From contig NZ_PVTS01000002.1 in the NCBI RefSeq assembly GCF_003003035.1, positions 248,001 through 312,000 of the forward strand: a stretch of 64,000 nucleotides of DNA. The letters are read 5' to 3'. This DNA is from Marinilabilia salmonicolor. GTDB lineage: Bacteria > Bacteroidota > Bacteroidia > Bacteroidales > Marinilabiliaceae. Positions within the stretch are counted from its first letter, which is position 1. Every line of letters begins with the position of its first letter. The position numbers and the translations under genes are program-made. Positions 46,936-56,055 of the stretch are shown here, piece after piece. The notes beneath the pieces were generated by a model that searched no databases, was not told the origin of the DNA, and saw only the letters and a program-made list of their open reading frames with translations.

Positions 46936-48576
46936 ATGAGACAAGCCATTTTCCTGTTCTTTCTTTTACTGACTTCCACAAACAGCGCCTTTGCCAATAT
47001 TAGTGCAGAGGCTATCCTCGATAGTCTGGATCAGACCATTGCCCGAAAGCAGGAATATGAACAACAAAAAGAAAAGGAGCTTTCCCTGCTTAAAGAGTGG
47101 CTCCGGGAAGCGACGACACAAAGGGAAGAATTTGATCTCAGCACACGATTGTATGAAGCCTACCGAAAATATCAGATCGACTCGGCCATTGTATATGCTC
47201 AAAAAGCTCTGAAAAATGCAAAAACCCCAGAGAATGTTCAACACACACATCTTCAGCTCGTCATTTTGTACTCTTCCACAGGCATGTTTCGCGAAGCAGA
47301 AACCATTCTCCAACGGTTAAATAAAAATGAGCTTCCAAAGTCGCTGTTGGCTGACTACTACAATGCCTGGCGCTTGTTCTTCAATTATTATGCGGCTAAT
47401 GTGCAGCTTCCCGAATATGATCAAAAAACCAGAACCTACCGCGACTCTTTGATCCAGGTATTGAATCCAGAATCGATGTTTTTTCGCATCAACCAAGCGG
47501 AAAGTCTTATAGAAAAAGGGGAAACTCAGCCAGCCGGCCAACTGTTGACCAATATGCTCGGGGAAATCAATCCTGAAAATGAGAACTATGCCATGGTCAC
47601 CTTCTTAAAAGGATTGCTGCACGAAATCAGAGGAGAAACAGAAAAAAGTCAACGATTCTTCGCTTTATCTGCCATCAATGACATCCGAAAATCCACGAAA
47701 GACAACTCTTCTATTCAACATCTGGCGGCACTGGCTTATGAACAGGGCAATATAGAACGGGCTTTCCAATATTCCCAAGTGGCCCTCAACGACGCCCTGT
47801 TTTGTAACGTGCAGTTCAGAACTTATTATCTGACACAGTTTTTTACGTTCATCAATGCCAATTATAAGGAGAAAATTGAGAAGCAAAAAAACCAGTTGCT
47901 GCTCTTTCTTTTTCTTATCAGCCTGCTTTCTCTGTTTCTGATTGGAGCGGTAATATATGTTTACAAACAAAAAGACAAAGTATCCGGAATCCGCCGGGAG
48001 CTGGATGAAATGAACAAGGAACTTTTACGTCTGAACAACAACATAAAGGAGAAGAACAATCAACTGAATGAGCGAAACACCCTGCTGCAGGATGCCAATC
48101 AGATTAAAGAGGAGTACATAGCCCACTTCTTTGATCTGTGCTCCAGTTACATCAACAAACTGGAGGATTACCGTAAATCACTCAACAAAAAGGCTGTCAA
48201 CGGAGAGCACGAAAAATTGTTCAAGATGCTTAAGTCCACCTCCATCATCGAAACGGAGGTGGAAGAGTTGTACCGCAATTTTGACACGATTTTCCTCAAT
48301 TTATACCCTACTTTTGTGGAGGAATTTAACCAGCTTCTTACCGATGAAGAAAAATCGGAACCAAAGAACGGTGAGAAGTTAAACACTGAGTTGCGCATCT
48401 TTGCATTGGTTCGACTGGGCATTACCGATAGCGTAAAAATAGCCTCGTTTTTACGTTACTCTCTAAGCACCATTTACAACTACCGCACCAAAGCCCGCAA
48501 CAGGTCGGCTGTGCCCCGTGAAAAGTTTGAAGAGATGGTTATGAAGATTGGCACCCTGCGAAAACCAAATCAGTAG
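46936..48576 (+). CDS. DUF6377-type transmembrane regulator with TPR-like sensor
   Basis: 546 residues from the ATG at 46936 (MRQAIFLFFLLL); the open frame extends 32 codons upstream without a signal peptide. Order: signal peptide (1-20), helical TPR-like periplasmic region (about 40-310), one membrane helix (about 318-338), a coiled coil (about 345-395), and a C-terminal domain (about 400-546) ending in a helix-turn-helix-like segment (LGITDSVKIASFLRYSLSTI). This matches DUF6377 proteins, thought to link an external signal to transcription. Divergent from the CE2 esterase gene. Confidence 0.75.
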   Translation: MRQAIFLFFLLLTSTNSAFANISAEAILDSLDQTIARKQEYEQQKEKELSLLKEWLREATTQREEFDLSTRLYEAYRKYQIDSAIVYAQKALKNAKTPENVQHTHLQLVILYSSTGMFREAETILQRLNKNELPKSLLADYYNAWRLFFNYYAANVQLPEYDQKTRTYRDSLIQVLNPESMFFRINQAESLIEKGETQPAGQLLTNMLGEINPENENYAMVTFLKGLLHEIRGETEKSQRFFALSAINDIRKSTKDNSSIQHLAALAYEQGNIERAFQYSQVALNDALFCNVQFRTYYLTQFFTFINANYKEKIEKQKNQLLLFLFLISLLSLFLIGAVIYVYKQKDKVSGIRRELDEMNKELLRLNNNIKEKNNQLNERNTLLQDANQIKEEYIAHFFDLCSSYINKLEDYRKSLNKKAVNGEHEKLFKMLKSTSIIETEVEELYRNFDTIFLNLYPTFVEEFNQLLTDEEKSEPKNGEKLNTELRIFALVRLGITDSVKIASFLRYSLSTIYNYRTKARNRSAVPREKFEEMVMKIGTLRKPNQ

Positions 48577-48631
48577 ATAAATCTTACGCAAAGCTTTAGC
48601 CAATCATTAACAATGCCCTGCAAAGATCTGT

Positions 48632-48658
48632 TCATTGCGAACGTAGTGAAGCAATCTC
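48632..48658. repeat. Dispersed ATTGCGAAC...GAAGCAAT repeat
   Basis: TCATTGCGAACGTAGTGAAG followed by CAATCTC resembles a short dispersed repeat that I recall from many unrelated genomes; its ends ATTGC/GCAAT are inverted. It lies in the gap before the DUF418 gene. Confidence 0.5.
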
Positions 48659-48800
48659 AATTTTCTAACCGGACACCAATCATTCCATTTCTACTACTTT
48701 TTCAAGCTTCACAACAGCAGCAACAAACTCTCTATCAGGAACAAATGTTTTACAACAACTACTTTTAGCACCTTCTTTCACAGGTCGCTTTCTATTTGGC

Positions 48801-48808
48801 TAACTTTG
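48801..48808 (+). promoter_or_regulatory. Putative -7 box for the DUF418 gene
   Basis: TAACTTTG matches TAnnTTTG, 35 bp before the start codon. Confidence 0.45.
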
Positions 48809-48843
48809 ATTTCCGAAATAAACAAAAACGATAAAACAAATTC

Positions 48844-50022
48844 ATGGCTGCAGAAAGTAAAAGGTTTTATGTAGTGGATGCATTGCGTGGCTTTGCCATC
48901 ATTTCAATCATGTTATTGCACAACATCGAGCATTTCGACTTCTACTATGTGCCGGAAAACATCCCCCAGTGGATGGCATCCATTGATACGATCATCTGGG
49001 ATACGATGTTTTTCCTTTTTGGAGGTAAATCATATGCCATGTTTGCCCTTCTATTTGGTTTGACCTTTTACATCCAGATGCACAATCAGGAGAAACACGG
49101 AGAAGATTTTCGACCGCGTTTTGCCTGGCGTATGTTTTTGCTGCTGATTTTTGGAATCATAAATTCTGCATTCTTCCAGGGAGACATTTTATCAATTTAT
49201 GCAATACTCGGAATCCTGCTGATACCGGTGGCCAGATTCAGTGACAAAGCACTATTTATTATCGCCCTCATTTTATTTCTGCAACCCTACGAAATGATCA
49301 GGCTTTTTATAGCAATTCAGAATCCTGAAATGCAGATATCCGATCCTGCTTCATGGGCATATTTCGGGAAAATGAGTGAATACGCTGCTGGAGATTCCTT
49401 ATTTGCCACCATCAAAGGGAACCTCACCAACGGCAAGGTGGCCGTGCTTCTCTGGAACTGGGAAAACGGACGATATTTTCACATTCTGGCCCTGTTTATC
49501 TTTGGATTACTTGCCGGCCGAAGAAAGTTATTTGCCTGGAATGACGCAACCAAACAATTCTGGACCAAAGCACTCATTATTTCTGCAGTAGCCTTCATTC
49601 CTTTGTTTGCAATAAAAACCAGCACCGGAAACCTTATAGACAGTGACGCCATTCGCCGCTCTTTCAGTATCATTGAAACTTCCTGGACCAACATAAGTTT
49701 CATGATTGTCTTGCTTTCTGGGTTTGTTTTGCTTTTTCATTCAAAGTTGATGCATAAAGTACTCAATGTCTTTACCCCAATCGGAAAGATGAGTTTATCA
49801 AATTATGTGTTTCAGTCAATCATAGGGGCGTCCATCTACTATGGATTCGGACTCGGTTTATACAAACATGCCAACACCACCCCCGCATTTCTCATCGGAC
49901 TGGTTCTTGCTGTCATCACCTGGCTTCTTTGCAGCTGGTGGGCAGCAAATCATAAAAGGGGACCACTGGAAGCCATCTGGCACAAAGCAACCTGGTTCAA
50001 TTCAGAAAAAAGACATCATTAA
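48844..50022 (+). CDS. DUF418-type multi-pass membrane protein
   Basis: 392 residues with about 10 membrane segments. It opens R-F-Y-V-V-D-A-L-R-G-F-A-I-I-S-I-M, the family signature, and ends with a conserved C-terminal part (N-Y-V-F-Q-S-I-I-G near 325, later W-W-A-x-x-H-x-R-G-P-L-E near 375). Function unknown; the family is suspected in transport. Ends at a terminator. Confidence 0.8.
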   Translation: MAAESKRFYVVDALRGFAIISIMLLHNIEHFDFYYVPENIPQWMASIDTIIWDTMFFLFGGKSYAMFALLFGLTFYIQMHNQEKHGEDFRPRFAWRMFLLLIFGIINSAFFQGDILSIYAILGILLIPVARFSDKALFIIALILFLQPYEMIRLFIAIQNPEMQISDPASWAYFGKMSEYAAGDSLFATIKGNLTNGKVAVLLWNWENGRYFHILALFIFGLLAGRRKLFAWNDATKQFWTKALIISAVAFIPLFAIKTSTGNLIDSDAIRRSFSIIETSWTNISFMIVLLSGFVLLFHSKLMHKVLNVFTPIGKMSLSNYVFQSIIGASIYYGFGLGLYKHANTTPAFLIGLVLAVITWLLCSWWAANHKRGPLEAIWHKATWFNSEKRHH

Positions 50023-50098
50023 GGCGAGGCTTTCTGTCTGTAACAACACACTCCTTTCACACACGCCAATGACAATCTGTTACAGAGACTGCCAATTT

Positions 50099-50134
50099 AA
50101 AACCACCCGGAGACTGGATTCTGCGGGTGGTTTT
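50099..50134. terminator. Terminator after the DUF418 gene
   Basis: AAAACCACCCG / CGGGTGGTTTT stem with a 14-nt loop, followed by CGTTGT. Confidence 0.75.
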
Positions 50135-50202
50135 CGTTGTAATCCGGATTATCCATAATTTTTTTAACTTCGATAAATTTTTAATTTTTCCTTTTATCCT
50201 GT

Positions 50203-51360
50203 ATGCAACTGAAAACAAAACAATTCTGGGTTTCAGGTCTGGTGATGATGCTTTTCGGAATCACCATGGTAGTGGTGGGCACCATCAACAATTTCCTGGT
50301 CGTGGAGTTTGGCGTAGATAAACTTTTCATCGGCCTTTGCGCATCCATCCTGGCTGCCGGGGTGTTTTCAGGTCTTTTCTCATTTGGGCCAATGGTTGAG
50401 CAATGGGGCTACAAACCGGTAATGTTGGGGGGGTTACTGCTGGCAATCGCAGGCATAACAGGAATTGTTTACACCCCTCTGGTACTTTATGTTCCGGTAT
50501 TTTTCTTTTTTATCGGAGCCGGAGGAGGAGCTGTCAATGGAGCCACCAATATGCTGGTGGCCAACATATTTCCAAAGAACAACAGCGCATATCTAAGTCT
50601 GCTGGGCGTGTTTTATGGCATCGGAGCATTGGGATTGCCGTTGCTTACCTCACTCATGCTTGAGAGTGATTTTCCCTATCAGACCATCCTGACTCTGGTG
50701 GCGGGATTTCTGTTTATCCCCATCCTACTGGTCTCGTTTCTGAAATTCCCCGGAGCCGTCAGGTCGGCCCCCATCCCTCTGAGGAAGTTCTTTCTCATGC
50801 TTACCCATCCGGCAATACTACTTTTTGGGTTTTATATGTTTTTTCAGGGCTCTGTAGAAGGCATCATTCCGGTATGGGCTCCGTCCTACCTTTCAGAAAT
50901 CACAGGAGTAACATACGAAAAAGGGTTATATGCCATTACCATCAGTGCTACGGGCCTTACTTTCGCCCGTCTCTTGCTTGGGCGTTTTCTTAAAATATAT
51001 CCTACTTTCCATGTATTGCTTATCAGCATGGTCATTTTCACTTTCGGAACAATCATCTTCGGCTGGGGTAGTTCGTTTTTGATCAGTCTCGCCGGAATTG
51101 CCATTATGGGACTGGGGATGGCAGCCTTCTTTCCGGTAATGATGGGCTATACTGTAAGTCATTTCCCTGAAAATCCTGGAACTGCCCTTAGCCTGGTTAT
51201 GGCAATGGGCCTGGGTGGCAATTTACTAATCAACTATATCACCGGCATTATGCTGGATTCTTTCGGCGTCGATAAATTCATTTACATGATTGCAGCATTA
51301 ATTCTCGGCCTTTTTATATTGCTTTATTTAATAAAAACCAGGCTTTTGGATCAAAAATAA
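50203..51360 (+). CDS. MFS transporter
   Basis: 385 residues, about 12 membrane segments in two halves. G-P-M-V-E-Q-W-G-Y-K-P-V (motif A-like loop near 66-77) and a glycine-rich segment G-A-G-G-G-A-V-N-G-A-T-N near 107 are seen. Resembles sugar/fucose-type permeases, but substrate cannot be given. Single gene. Confidence 0.82.
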   Translation: MQLKTKQFWVSGLVMMLFGITMVVVGTINNFLVVEFGVDKLFIGLCASILAAGVFSGLFSFGPMVEQWGYKPVMLGGLLLAIAGITGIVYTPLVLYVPVFFFFIGAGGGAVNGATNMLVANIFPKNNSAYLSLLGVFYGIGALGLPLLTSLMLESDFPYQTILTLVAGFLFIPILLVSFLKFPGAVRSAPIPLRKFFLMLTHPAILLFGFYMFFQGSVEGIIPVWAPSYLSEITGVTYEKGLYAITISATGLTFARLLLGRFLKIYPTFHVLLISMVIFTFGTIIFGWGSSFLISLAGIAIMGLGMAAFFPVMMGYTVSHFPENPGTALSLVMAMGLGGNLLINYITGIMLDSFGVDKFIYMIAALILGLFILLYLIKTRLLDQK

Positions 51361-51540
51361 CCAGTGTATATCAGAAGCCGCCTCCCCTTTTGCCCAGAGC
51401 TAAAGGTTCCCCGAAATCATCCATGGTGGAATCACAATGCAACCAGGATGCTGGTCTCTCCTTAAAAAAACATTTTTTTACAAGGAAATAAATGCTACTT
51501 TCGCGGCCGATTTTTTCAACAAAACAATAATAGTAAGAGC

Positions 51541-52143
51541 ATGGAAAATCTGGGAGACTCAGTTTGGTCAGCAGCAGTATTGTTATTTTTCCTGATGGAT
51601 CCGTTGGGTAACATCCCCGTATTGTTATCCATTCTCAAAGGAATTGAAACCAAACGTCAGCGAATCATCATTGCCCGTGAACTTTTCATAGCCCTGGGAA
51701 TTCTCCTCGTCTTTCTTTTTGCAGGAAAACCACTGCTCAATTTCCTTCATCTGGAACAGGAAGCAGTAACCATTTCCGGGGGGCTTATACTTCTGATCAT
51801 AGGTTTACGCCTTATCTTTCCTCAGAAACACGGCCCCATGGGACAAACCCCGGGAGGAGAGCCTTTTCTGGTACCCATTGCCATCCCAATGATTGCAGGT
51901 CCCTCCGTGTTGGCTATGCTCATTCTGATGACACAAAGCCAACCCGGCAACATGACCAACTGGTTTTTTGCGTTGCTCATTGCGTGGGCACTTTCGGCCA
52001 TCATCCTCCAAACTGCTCCGGCACTTCTTCGCGTATTAAAAGAAAGAGGACTCATTGCCCTCGAACGCCTCATGGGAATGATTCTGGTAATGATGGCTGT
52101 TCAGATGCTCATCAACGGTTTTAAAGTTCTTTTTGCAGGTTAA
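51541..52143 (+). CDS. MarC family membrane protein
   Basis: 200 residues with six membrane segments. F-L-M-D-P-L-G-N-I-P (near 18) and V-P-I-A-I-P-M-I-A-G-P (near 112) are the MarC repeats. The family was once linked to antibiotic resistance but its true substrate is unsettled. Single gene. Confidence 0.85.
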   Translation: MENLGDSVWSAAVLLFFLMDPLGNIPVLLSILKGIETKRQRIIIARELFIALGILLVFLFAGKPLLNFLHLEQEAVTISGGLILLIIGLRLIFPQKHGPMGQTPGGEPFLVPIAIPMIAGPSVLAMLILMTQSQPGNMTNWFFALLIAWALSAIILQTAPALLRVLKERGLIALERLMGMILVMMAVQMLINGFKVLFAG

Positions 52144-52169
52144 CAGAATCTGTTTCTTTTTTGCCGGAT

Positions 52170-52213
52170 TACCTTTGACAATTCCTAATCACTATTCTTA
52201 TATTAGTGATTAG
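52170..52213 (+). promoter_or_regulatory. Promoter -7 box and perfect inverted repeat before the EamA gene
   Basis: TACCTTTG (52170-52177) matches TAnnTTTG. It is followed by a perfect 10-bp inverted repeat, CTAATCACTA (52185-52194) and TAGTGATTAG (52204-52213), ending two bases before the ATG. It occupies the transcription start and ribosome-binding area, so it could be an operator or a 5' hairpin. Confidence 0.55.
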
Positions 52214-52215
52214 CT

Positions 52216-53118
52216 ATGTTAAGAAGCCGCCTTTTACTCCCCCTTACCTTCATCCTCCTTTGGAACTCCGGGTTCATTGGAGCTGAATTTGGTTTGCCTT
52301 ACACAGGACCCTTTACACTCATGTTCTGGCGCTACGGAATCCTTACGCTCATCCTTTTTCTTTACCTGCTGATAACCAATCGACTCTGTTTTCCGGAATG
52401 GCGTATAACGATTCCAAATATGTTGGTAGGTTTATTAGCGCATGGTGTGTGGCTGACCGGTGTTTTATTCTCCTTAAACCTGGGTGTTCCGGCGGGCATT
52501 GTTGCTCTGATTACAGCACTTCAACCCATGGCCACGGGGGCTTTTTCGGGATTAACTACAGGGGAGCAGACCTCCCGGCATCAATGGACAGGACTGACCA
52601 TCGCCTTTGCCGGGGTGGCCCTTACCATACTTGCACGCATGGACTTTTCCGACCTCGGAACAAGCGGGGCCTACCTTATTCCTTTTGTCTCGGTAGCAGC
52701 CATGACCTCAGCCAACCTGATAGAACGAGAAATGGAAATTGCAGAACACTGGCGCCTTCTACCCATGGATCAGACACTTTTTCTCCAAAGTCTGGCCACA
52801 TTTATGGTTTTCATCCTGCCTGCTGTATTTTTTGAAGATCTAAAAACTCAATGGAAACCCCCTTTCATCCTAACCCTGATGTGGCTTATTGTACCTGTAT
52901 CAATCGGGGCCTATGCGAGCATGTGGAAGCTGCTTGAACGAATGGAAGCAAACCGCTTTGCAGCCTTTTTCTATTTCAGTCCACCTGTCACCATGCTTAT
53001 GGCCTGGGTTGCTTTTGGCGACACTCTCTTGCTCACCGATTTGGGAGGACTGACCATCGTATTTACAGGAGTAATCTTCACTCAAAAACATTCTTTTAAA
53101 AGGGCAGGGAAAGATTAA
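52216..53118 (+). CDS. EamA-family (DMT) transporter
   Basis: 300 residues, ten membrane segments in two repeats. F-I-L-L-W-N-S-G-F-I-G-A at the N-terminus and the repeat-2 N-terminus are typical of the drug/metabolite transporter superfamily. Substrate unknown. Its start overlaps a strong inverted repeat (52185-52213). Confidence 0.85.
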   Translation: MLRSRLLLPLTFILLWNSGFIGAEFGLPYTGPFTLMFWRYGILTLILFLYLLITNRLCFPEWRITIPNMLVGLLAHGVWLTGVLFSLNLGVPAGIVALITALQPMATGAFSGLTTGEQTSRHQWTGLTIAFAGVALTILARMDFSDLGTSGAYLIPFVSVAAMTSANLIEREMEIAEHWRLLPMDQTLFLQSLATFMVFILPAVFFEDLKTQWKPPFILTLMWLIVPVSIGAYASMWKLLERMEANRFAAFFYFSPPVTMLMAWVAFGDTLLLTDLGGLTIVFTGVIFTQKHSFKRAGKD

Positions 53119-53124
53119 AATAGA

Positions 53125-53145
53125 AGTGTCTGTTCATAAAGTACC
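53125..53145. repeat. Solo terminal repeat of the MITE-like family
   Basis: AGTGTCTGTTCATAAAGTAC plus C matches the left end of the copy at 55864 (AGTGTTTGTCCATAAAGTAC) at 18 of 20 positions. No hairpin or opposite end follows. It lies upstream of the SRPBCC gene. Confidence 0.6.
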
Positions 53146-53218
53146 GTTCTTCATTACACCACCAAACAAAAGAACGAGCCGGATTGTTTTTAAAAGCACA
53201 TTACTCAAAAAATCACCA

Positions 53219-53677
53219 ATGGGAATTTATCGTTTACAGGTCCAACAAAAGCTTAATGCTTCCAGGGAAGAAGTCTGGGATTTCATCTCGTCCCCTCACA
53301 ACCTAAAACTTATCACTCCTGAACATATGGGATTCGATATCCTCACACCCGGGTTGCCCGAAAAAATGTATGCCGGAATGATGATTGAATACCAGGTTCT
53401 TGCTCTTCCCGGCTACAAAACACGATGGCTTACGGAAATCACCCAGATACAACCGGGTGAATTTTTTATTGATGAACAACGTTCCGGACCGTATAAGTTG
53501 TGGCACCACCAGCACCACATCTCTTATAATGAAAACGGAACCCTCATGACGGATATCGTACACTACATTCCACCGTTTGGCTGGTTTGGAGACCTGGCCA
53601 ATCAACTGATGATCAAAAAACAACTCAATGCCATTTTTGAGTTTCGGAGAGTGGCCCTGGAGAAAAGGTTTCCCTGA
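53219..53677 (+). CDS. SRPBCC family protein (polyketide cyclase-like)
   Basis: 152 residues from the ATG at 53219 (MGIYRLQVQQKL), the start that fits the family. The frame is open further upstream, but that extension covers the solo repeat at 53125. Hydrophobic ligand-binding START-like fold with W-D-F-I-S-S-P-H-N-L and F-I-D-E-Q-R-S-G-P-Y motifs. Ligand and role unknown. Single gene. Confidence 0.8.
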   Translation: MGIYRLQVQQKLNASREEVWDFISSPHNLKLITPEHMGFDILTPGLPEKMYAGMMIEYQVLALPGYKTRWLTEITQIQPGEFFIDEQRSGPYKLWHHQHHISYNENGTLMTDIVHYIPPFGWFGDLANQLMIKKQLNAIFEFRRVALEKRFP

Positions 53678-53792
53678 TAAAGATCCCTTTAAAAAATCAA
53701 TGATTATCTGGTTGTTCAGAAATAAAATGACTATCTTAAAATGAATTTCCAGATTAGTCGGTTGCTTTGTATTGATTTTAAATTATTAAGCC

Positions 53793-54932
53793 ATGTCTCC
53801 AGCATTCATTTTAAAAAACGGAAGAATATTCGACGGACGTTCCTTTCTGTCACCCGGTTTTTCTATCGTGGTGAGGCCTCCGCACATCCTGGCCATAACC
53901 CCTCATCCCCCATCTCATTTGCCCTCCATCGATCTTCAGGGAAAAGTGATTGCCCCGGGGTTCATCGACTTACAGGTAAATGGGGGCGGAGGGAAATACA
54001 CTTCCCTGGAACCATCTGAAAAGTCTTTCCGGCAAATCCTCAATTCCCATCTCCGGGAAGGAACCACCTCCATGCTGCTAACCATTATTACTTCTGCGGA
54101 TGAAACCCGCCGGCAGGCCATAAGCAGCATGCAGACAATCATGGAGAAAAACCAATCTCTTCTTGCCGGAGCTCATCTGGAAGGTCCCTTTCTCAATCCA
54201 TCAAAAAAAGGAGCTCACCATGAACCATGGCTGCAACTTCCTACCCCCGATCTCCTCAAGCAGGTATCCGAAGAAGGCGGTGACACCATTAAAGTCATAA
54301 CCGTTTCTCCGGAACTGTTCACTTCAGGTAACCTGGACATTCTTTTGGACACTGGCTGGGTACTATCGGCCGGACACACCACCGCCTCCTACGAAAGTGC
54401 TGTGTCCTTCTTCGATCATGGCGGCCTTATGGCAACACATCTCTTCAATACCATGCCGTCACTTAAAGGAAGAGAGCCGGGAATTGTCACGGCCATCTTT
54501 GAGCATCAGGGAGCCAAAGCAGGGATTATTGCCGACGGGCACCATGTTCATCCAGCTGCCATTCGGCTGGCACAAAAAGTGATGGGAGATCGTTTATTTC
54601 TGGTTTCTGATGCCACGTTCCTCGGGCAGAAAGACGGTGAAGTTCACTTTGGTCCTGCCACTTTCCGCATGAAAGACGGAATCTGTTACAATCAGGACGG
54701 CAAACTGGCAGGCTCCTCAATATCAATGAGTCGCGCAGTTCAATACTGCATTACAAAAGCAGGAATATCAGAAACAGATGCTTTACGAATGGCCACGTAC
54801 ACCCCCGCATCAATTCTGAAAGCCACAGATCACATTGGAAACCTGCGCAAAGGAGTACTGGCCAATATGGTCGTTTTGGGTGAGACCTGGGAAATTGAAA
54901 AGGTTTATTATGAAGGCGAACCGGTGGAATAG
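53793..54932 (+). CDS. nagA: N-acetylglucosamine-6-phosphate deacetylase
   Basis: 379 residues, amidohydrolase fold. A-P-G-F-I-D-L-Q-V-N-G-G-G-G replaces the HxH form, as in E. coli NagA; then H-L-E-G-P-F, S-A-G-H-T-T-A, T-H-L-F-N-T-M, A-D-G-H-H-V-H-P and catalytic Asp in L-V-S-D-A-T. It makes glucosamine-6-phosphate and acetate, entering central metabolism or wall recycling. Could use N-acetylglucosamine released by the GH20 enzyme (25649-28099). Single gene here. Confidence 0.9.
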   Translation: MSPAFILKNGRIFDGRSFLSPGFSIVVRPPHILAITPHPPSHLPSIDLQGKVIAPGFIDLQVNGGGGKYTSLEPSEKSFRQILNSHLREGTTSMLLTIITSADETRRQAISSMQTIMEKNQSLLAGAHLEGPFLNPSKKGAHHEPWLQLPTPDLLKQVSEEGGDTIKVITVSPELFTSGNLDILLDTGWVLSAGHTTASYESAVSFFDHGGLMATHLFNTMPSLKGREPGIVTAIFEHQGAKAGIIADGHHVHPAAIRLAQKVMGDRLFLVSDATFLGQKDGEVHFGPATFRMKDGICYNQDGKLAGSSISMSRAVQYCITKAGISETDALRMATYTPASILKATDHIGNLRKGVLANMVVLGETWEIEKVYYEGEPVE

Positions 54933-55081
54933 GCAATTCTCACTGATGACAAAAAAGGGATATTTATCACATCCGAAAAGAATTGAATTGAGAGCCTCAA
55001 AAATGGCGGATCAGAATCCGCCACACCTGTTCCTCCCTTCTGTTTTATGAGATAGTCAGCACTAAAAACCAACCGGCTTTA

Positions 55082-55185
55082 CTTACAAGGAATACATAAT
55101 GTTGTTGTTTTACTAAAAGATTGAAAGTCTTTAAGCAATCGCCTGGAGCGTTGCCCTGAGCTATTGCTATCAGGCTTTCAGTCTG
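55082..55185. repeat. REP-like palindromic repeat cluster, inverted copy
   Basis: On the minus strand it reads CTGAAAGCCTGATAGCAATA, then CTCAGGGCAACGCTCCAGG, then GCTTAAAGAC and ATGTATTCCTT: the module order of the copies at 4459 and 10957. It occupies much of the gap after nagA. Confidence 0.7.
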
Positions 55186-55218
55186 CTTACAACATCCCTG
55201 TCTTATTACTTAGCAAGA

Positions 55219-55833
55219 TTAAAACAGACCATTGATTTTGCTGTCAACCTTATCAATGACAGCACTCAAATTGCTTCTGTCCTTGATGAAGTCGTTGTTG
55301 TCCACATCCACAATCAATAAATTGCTCTCTCTGTAGTTTTTGATCCACCCTTCGTAACGCTCATTCAGCCGGCGCAAATAATCCAGGCGGATTGATGACT
55401 CATATTCCCTCCCCCGCATTTCTATCTGACGAACCAGCGTGGGGACAGACGCCCGGAGATAAATAAGCAAATCAGGAGGAGCAATCAAACTGCTCATCAG
55501 ATTAAACAAACCGGTATAATTTTCATAATCCCTCGGACTCATCAGTCCCATATCGAAGAGATTGGCTGCAAAAATCACCGAATCTTCATAGATTGTCCGA
55601 TCCTGAATAACACTGGTATTGCCTTCCCGTATTTTCACAATCTGAGAAAAGCGACTCTTCAAAAAATAGACCTGAAGATTAAAGGACCATCGCCGCATAT
55701 CATTGTAAAAATCTGCCAGATAAGGATTGTCTTCCACATCCTCGTAATGAATATCCCATCCATAATGACGACCAAGTAAACCGGCAAGTGTTGTTTTTCC
55801 GGAACCAATATTTCCGGCTATTGCAATATGCAT
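55219..55833 (-). CDS. Deoxynucleoside kinase
   Basis: 204 residues. Walker A GNIGSGKTT (8-16), E-D-V-E-D-N-P-Y-L and Q-D-R-T-I-Y-E-D, with the lid R-G-R-E-Y-E. Family phosphorylates deoxynucleosides (salvage). It follows the GH3 gene on the same strand, but two MITE-like copies fill the gap, and the nearest one ends 30 bp from this start codon, so its original upstream region has been displaced. Confidence 0.88.
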   Translation of the reverse strand: MHIAIAGNIGSGKTTLAGLLGRHYGWDIHYEDVEDNPYLADFYNDMRRWSFNLQVYFLKSRFSQIVKIREGNTSVIQDRTIYEDSVIFAANLFDMGLMSPRDYENYTGLFNLMSSLIAPPDLLIYLRASVPTLVRQIEMRGREYESSIRLDYLRRLNERYEGWIKNYRESNLLIVDVDNNDFIKDRSNLSAVIDKVDSKINGLF

Positions 55834-55863
55834 CTGAATTATTTTTTATGAAAGGTACTATTT

Positions 55864-56051
55864 AGTGTTTGTCCATAAAGTACCATTTACTGCGTTACGC
55901 TTGCCCGAAAATTACTCATTTACTCAAGTAAACTGCTTATTTTCGGGCTTCGCAAGCCCCCGAAGAAAAATCGGGGCAGGCTTTGTAACTGGCACTTTCT
56001 TGACAAACACATGACCAGAACCAAATTTTGCTTAGTTTATAGACGGGTACT
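55864..56051. mobile_element. MITE-like element, copy 2a (inverted orientation)
   Basis: 188 bp. Left end AGTGTTTGTCCATAAAGTAC, right end (inverted) AGTACCCGTCTATAAA. Flanked by ATTT (55860-55863) and AAAT (56052-56055). Nested hairpin: outer stem GCCCGAAAAT / ATTTTCGGGC (55903-55912 / 55939-55948), inner stem TTTACT / AGTAAA (55919-55924 / 55927-55932). It also has an extra CCCCGA...TCGGGG hairpin (55957-55976) absent from other copies. Confidence 0.8.
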
Positions 56052-56055
56052 AAAT

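Noticed and set aside
53126-53218. Upstream extension of the SRPBCC ORF from a GTG
   Set aside because: It covers a solo end of the repeat family and does not resemble the family's N-terminus; the ATG at 53219 does.
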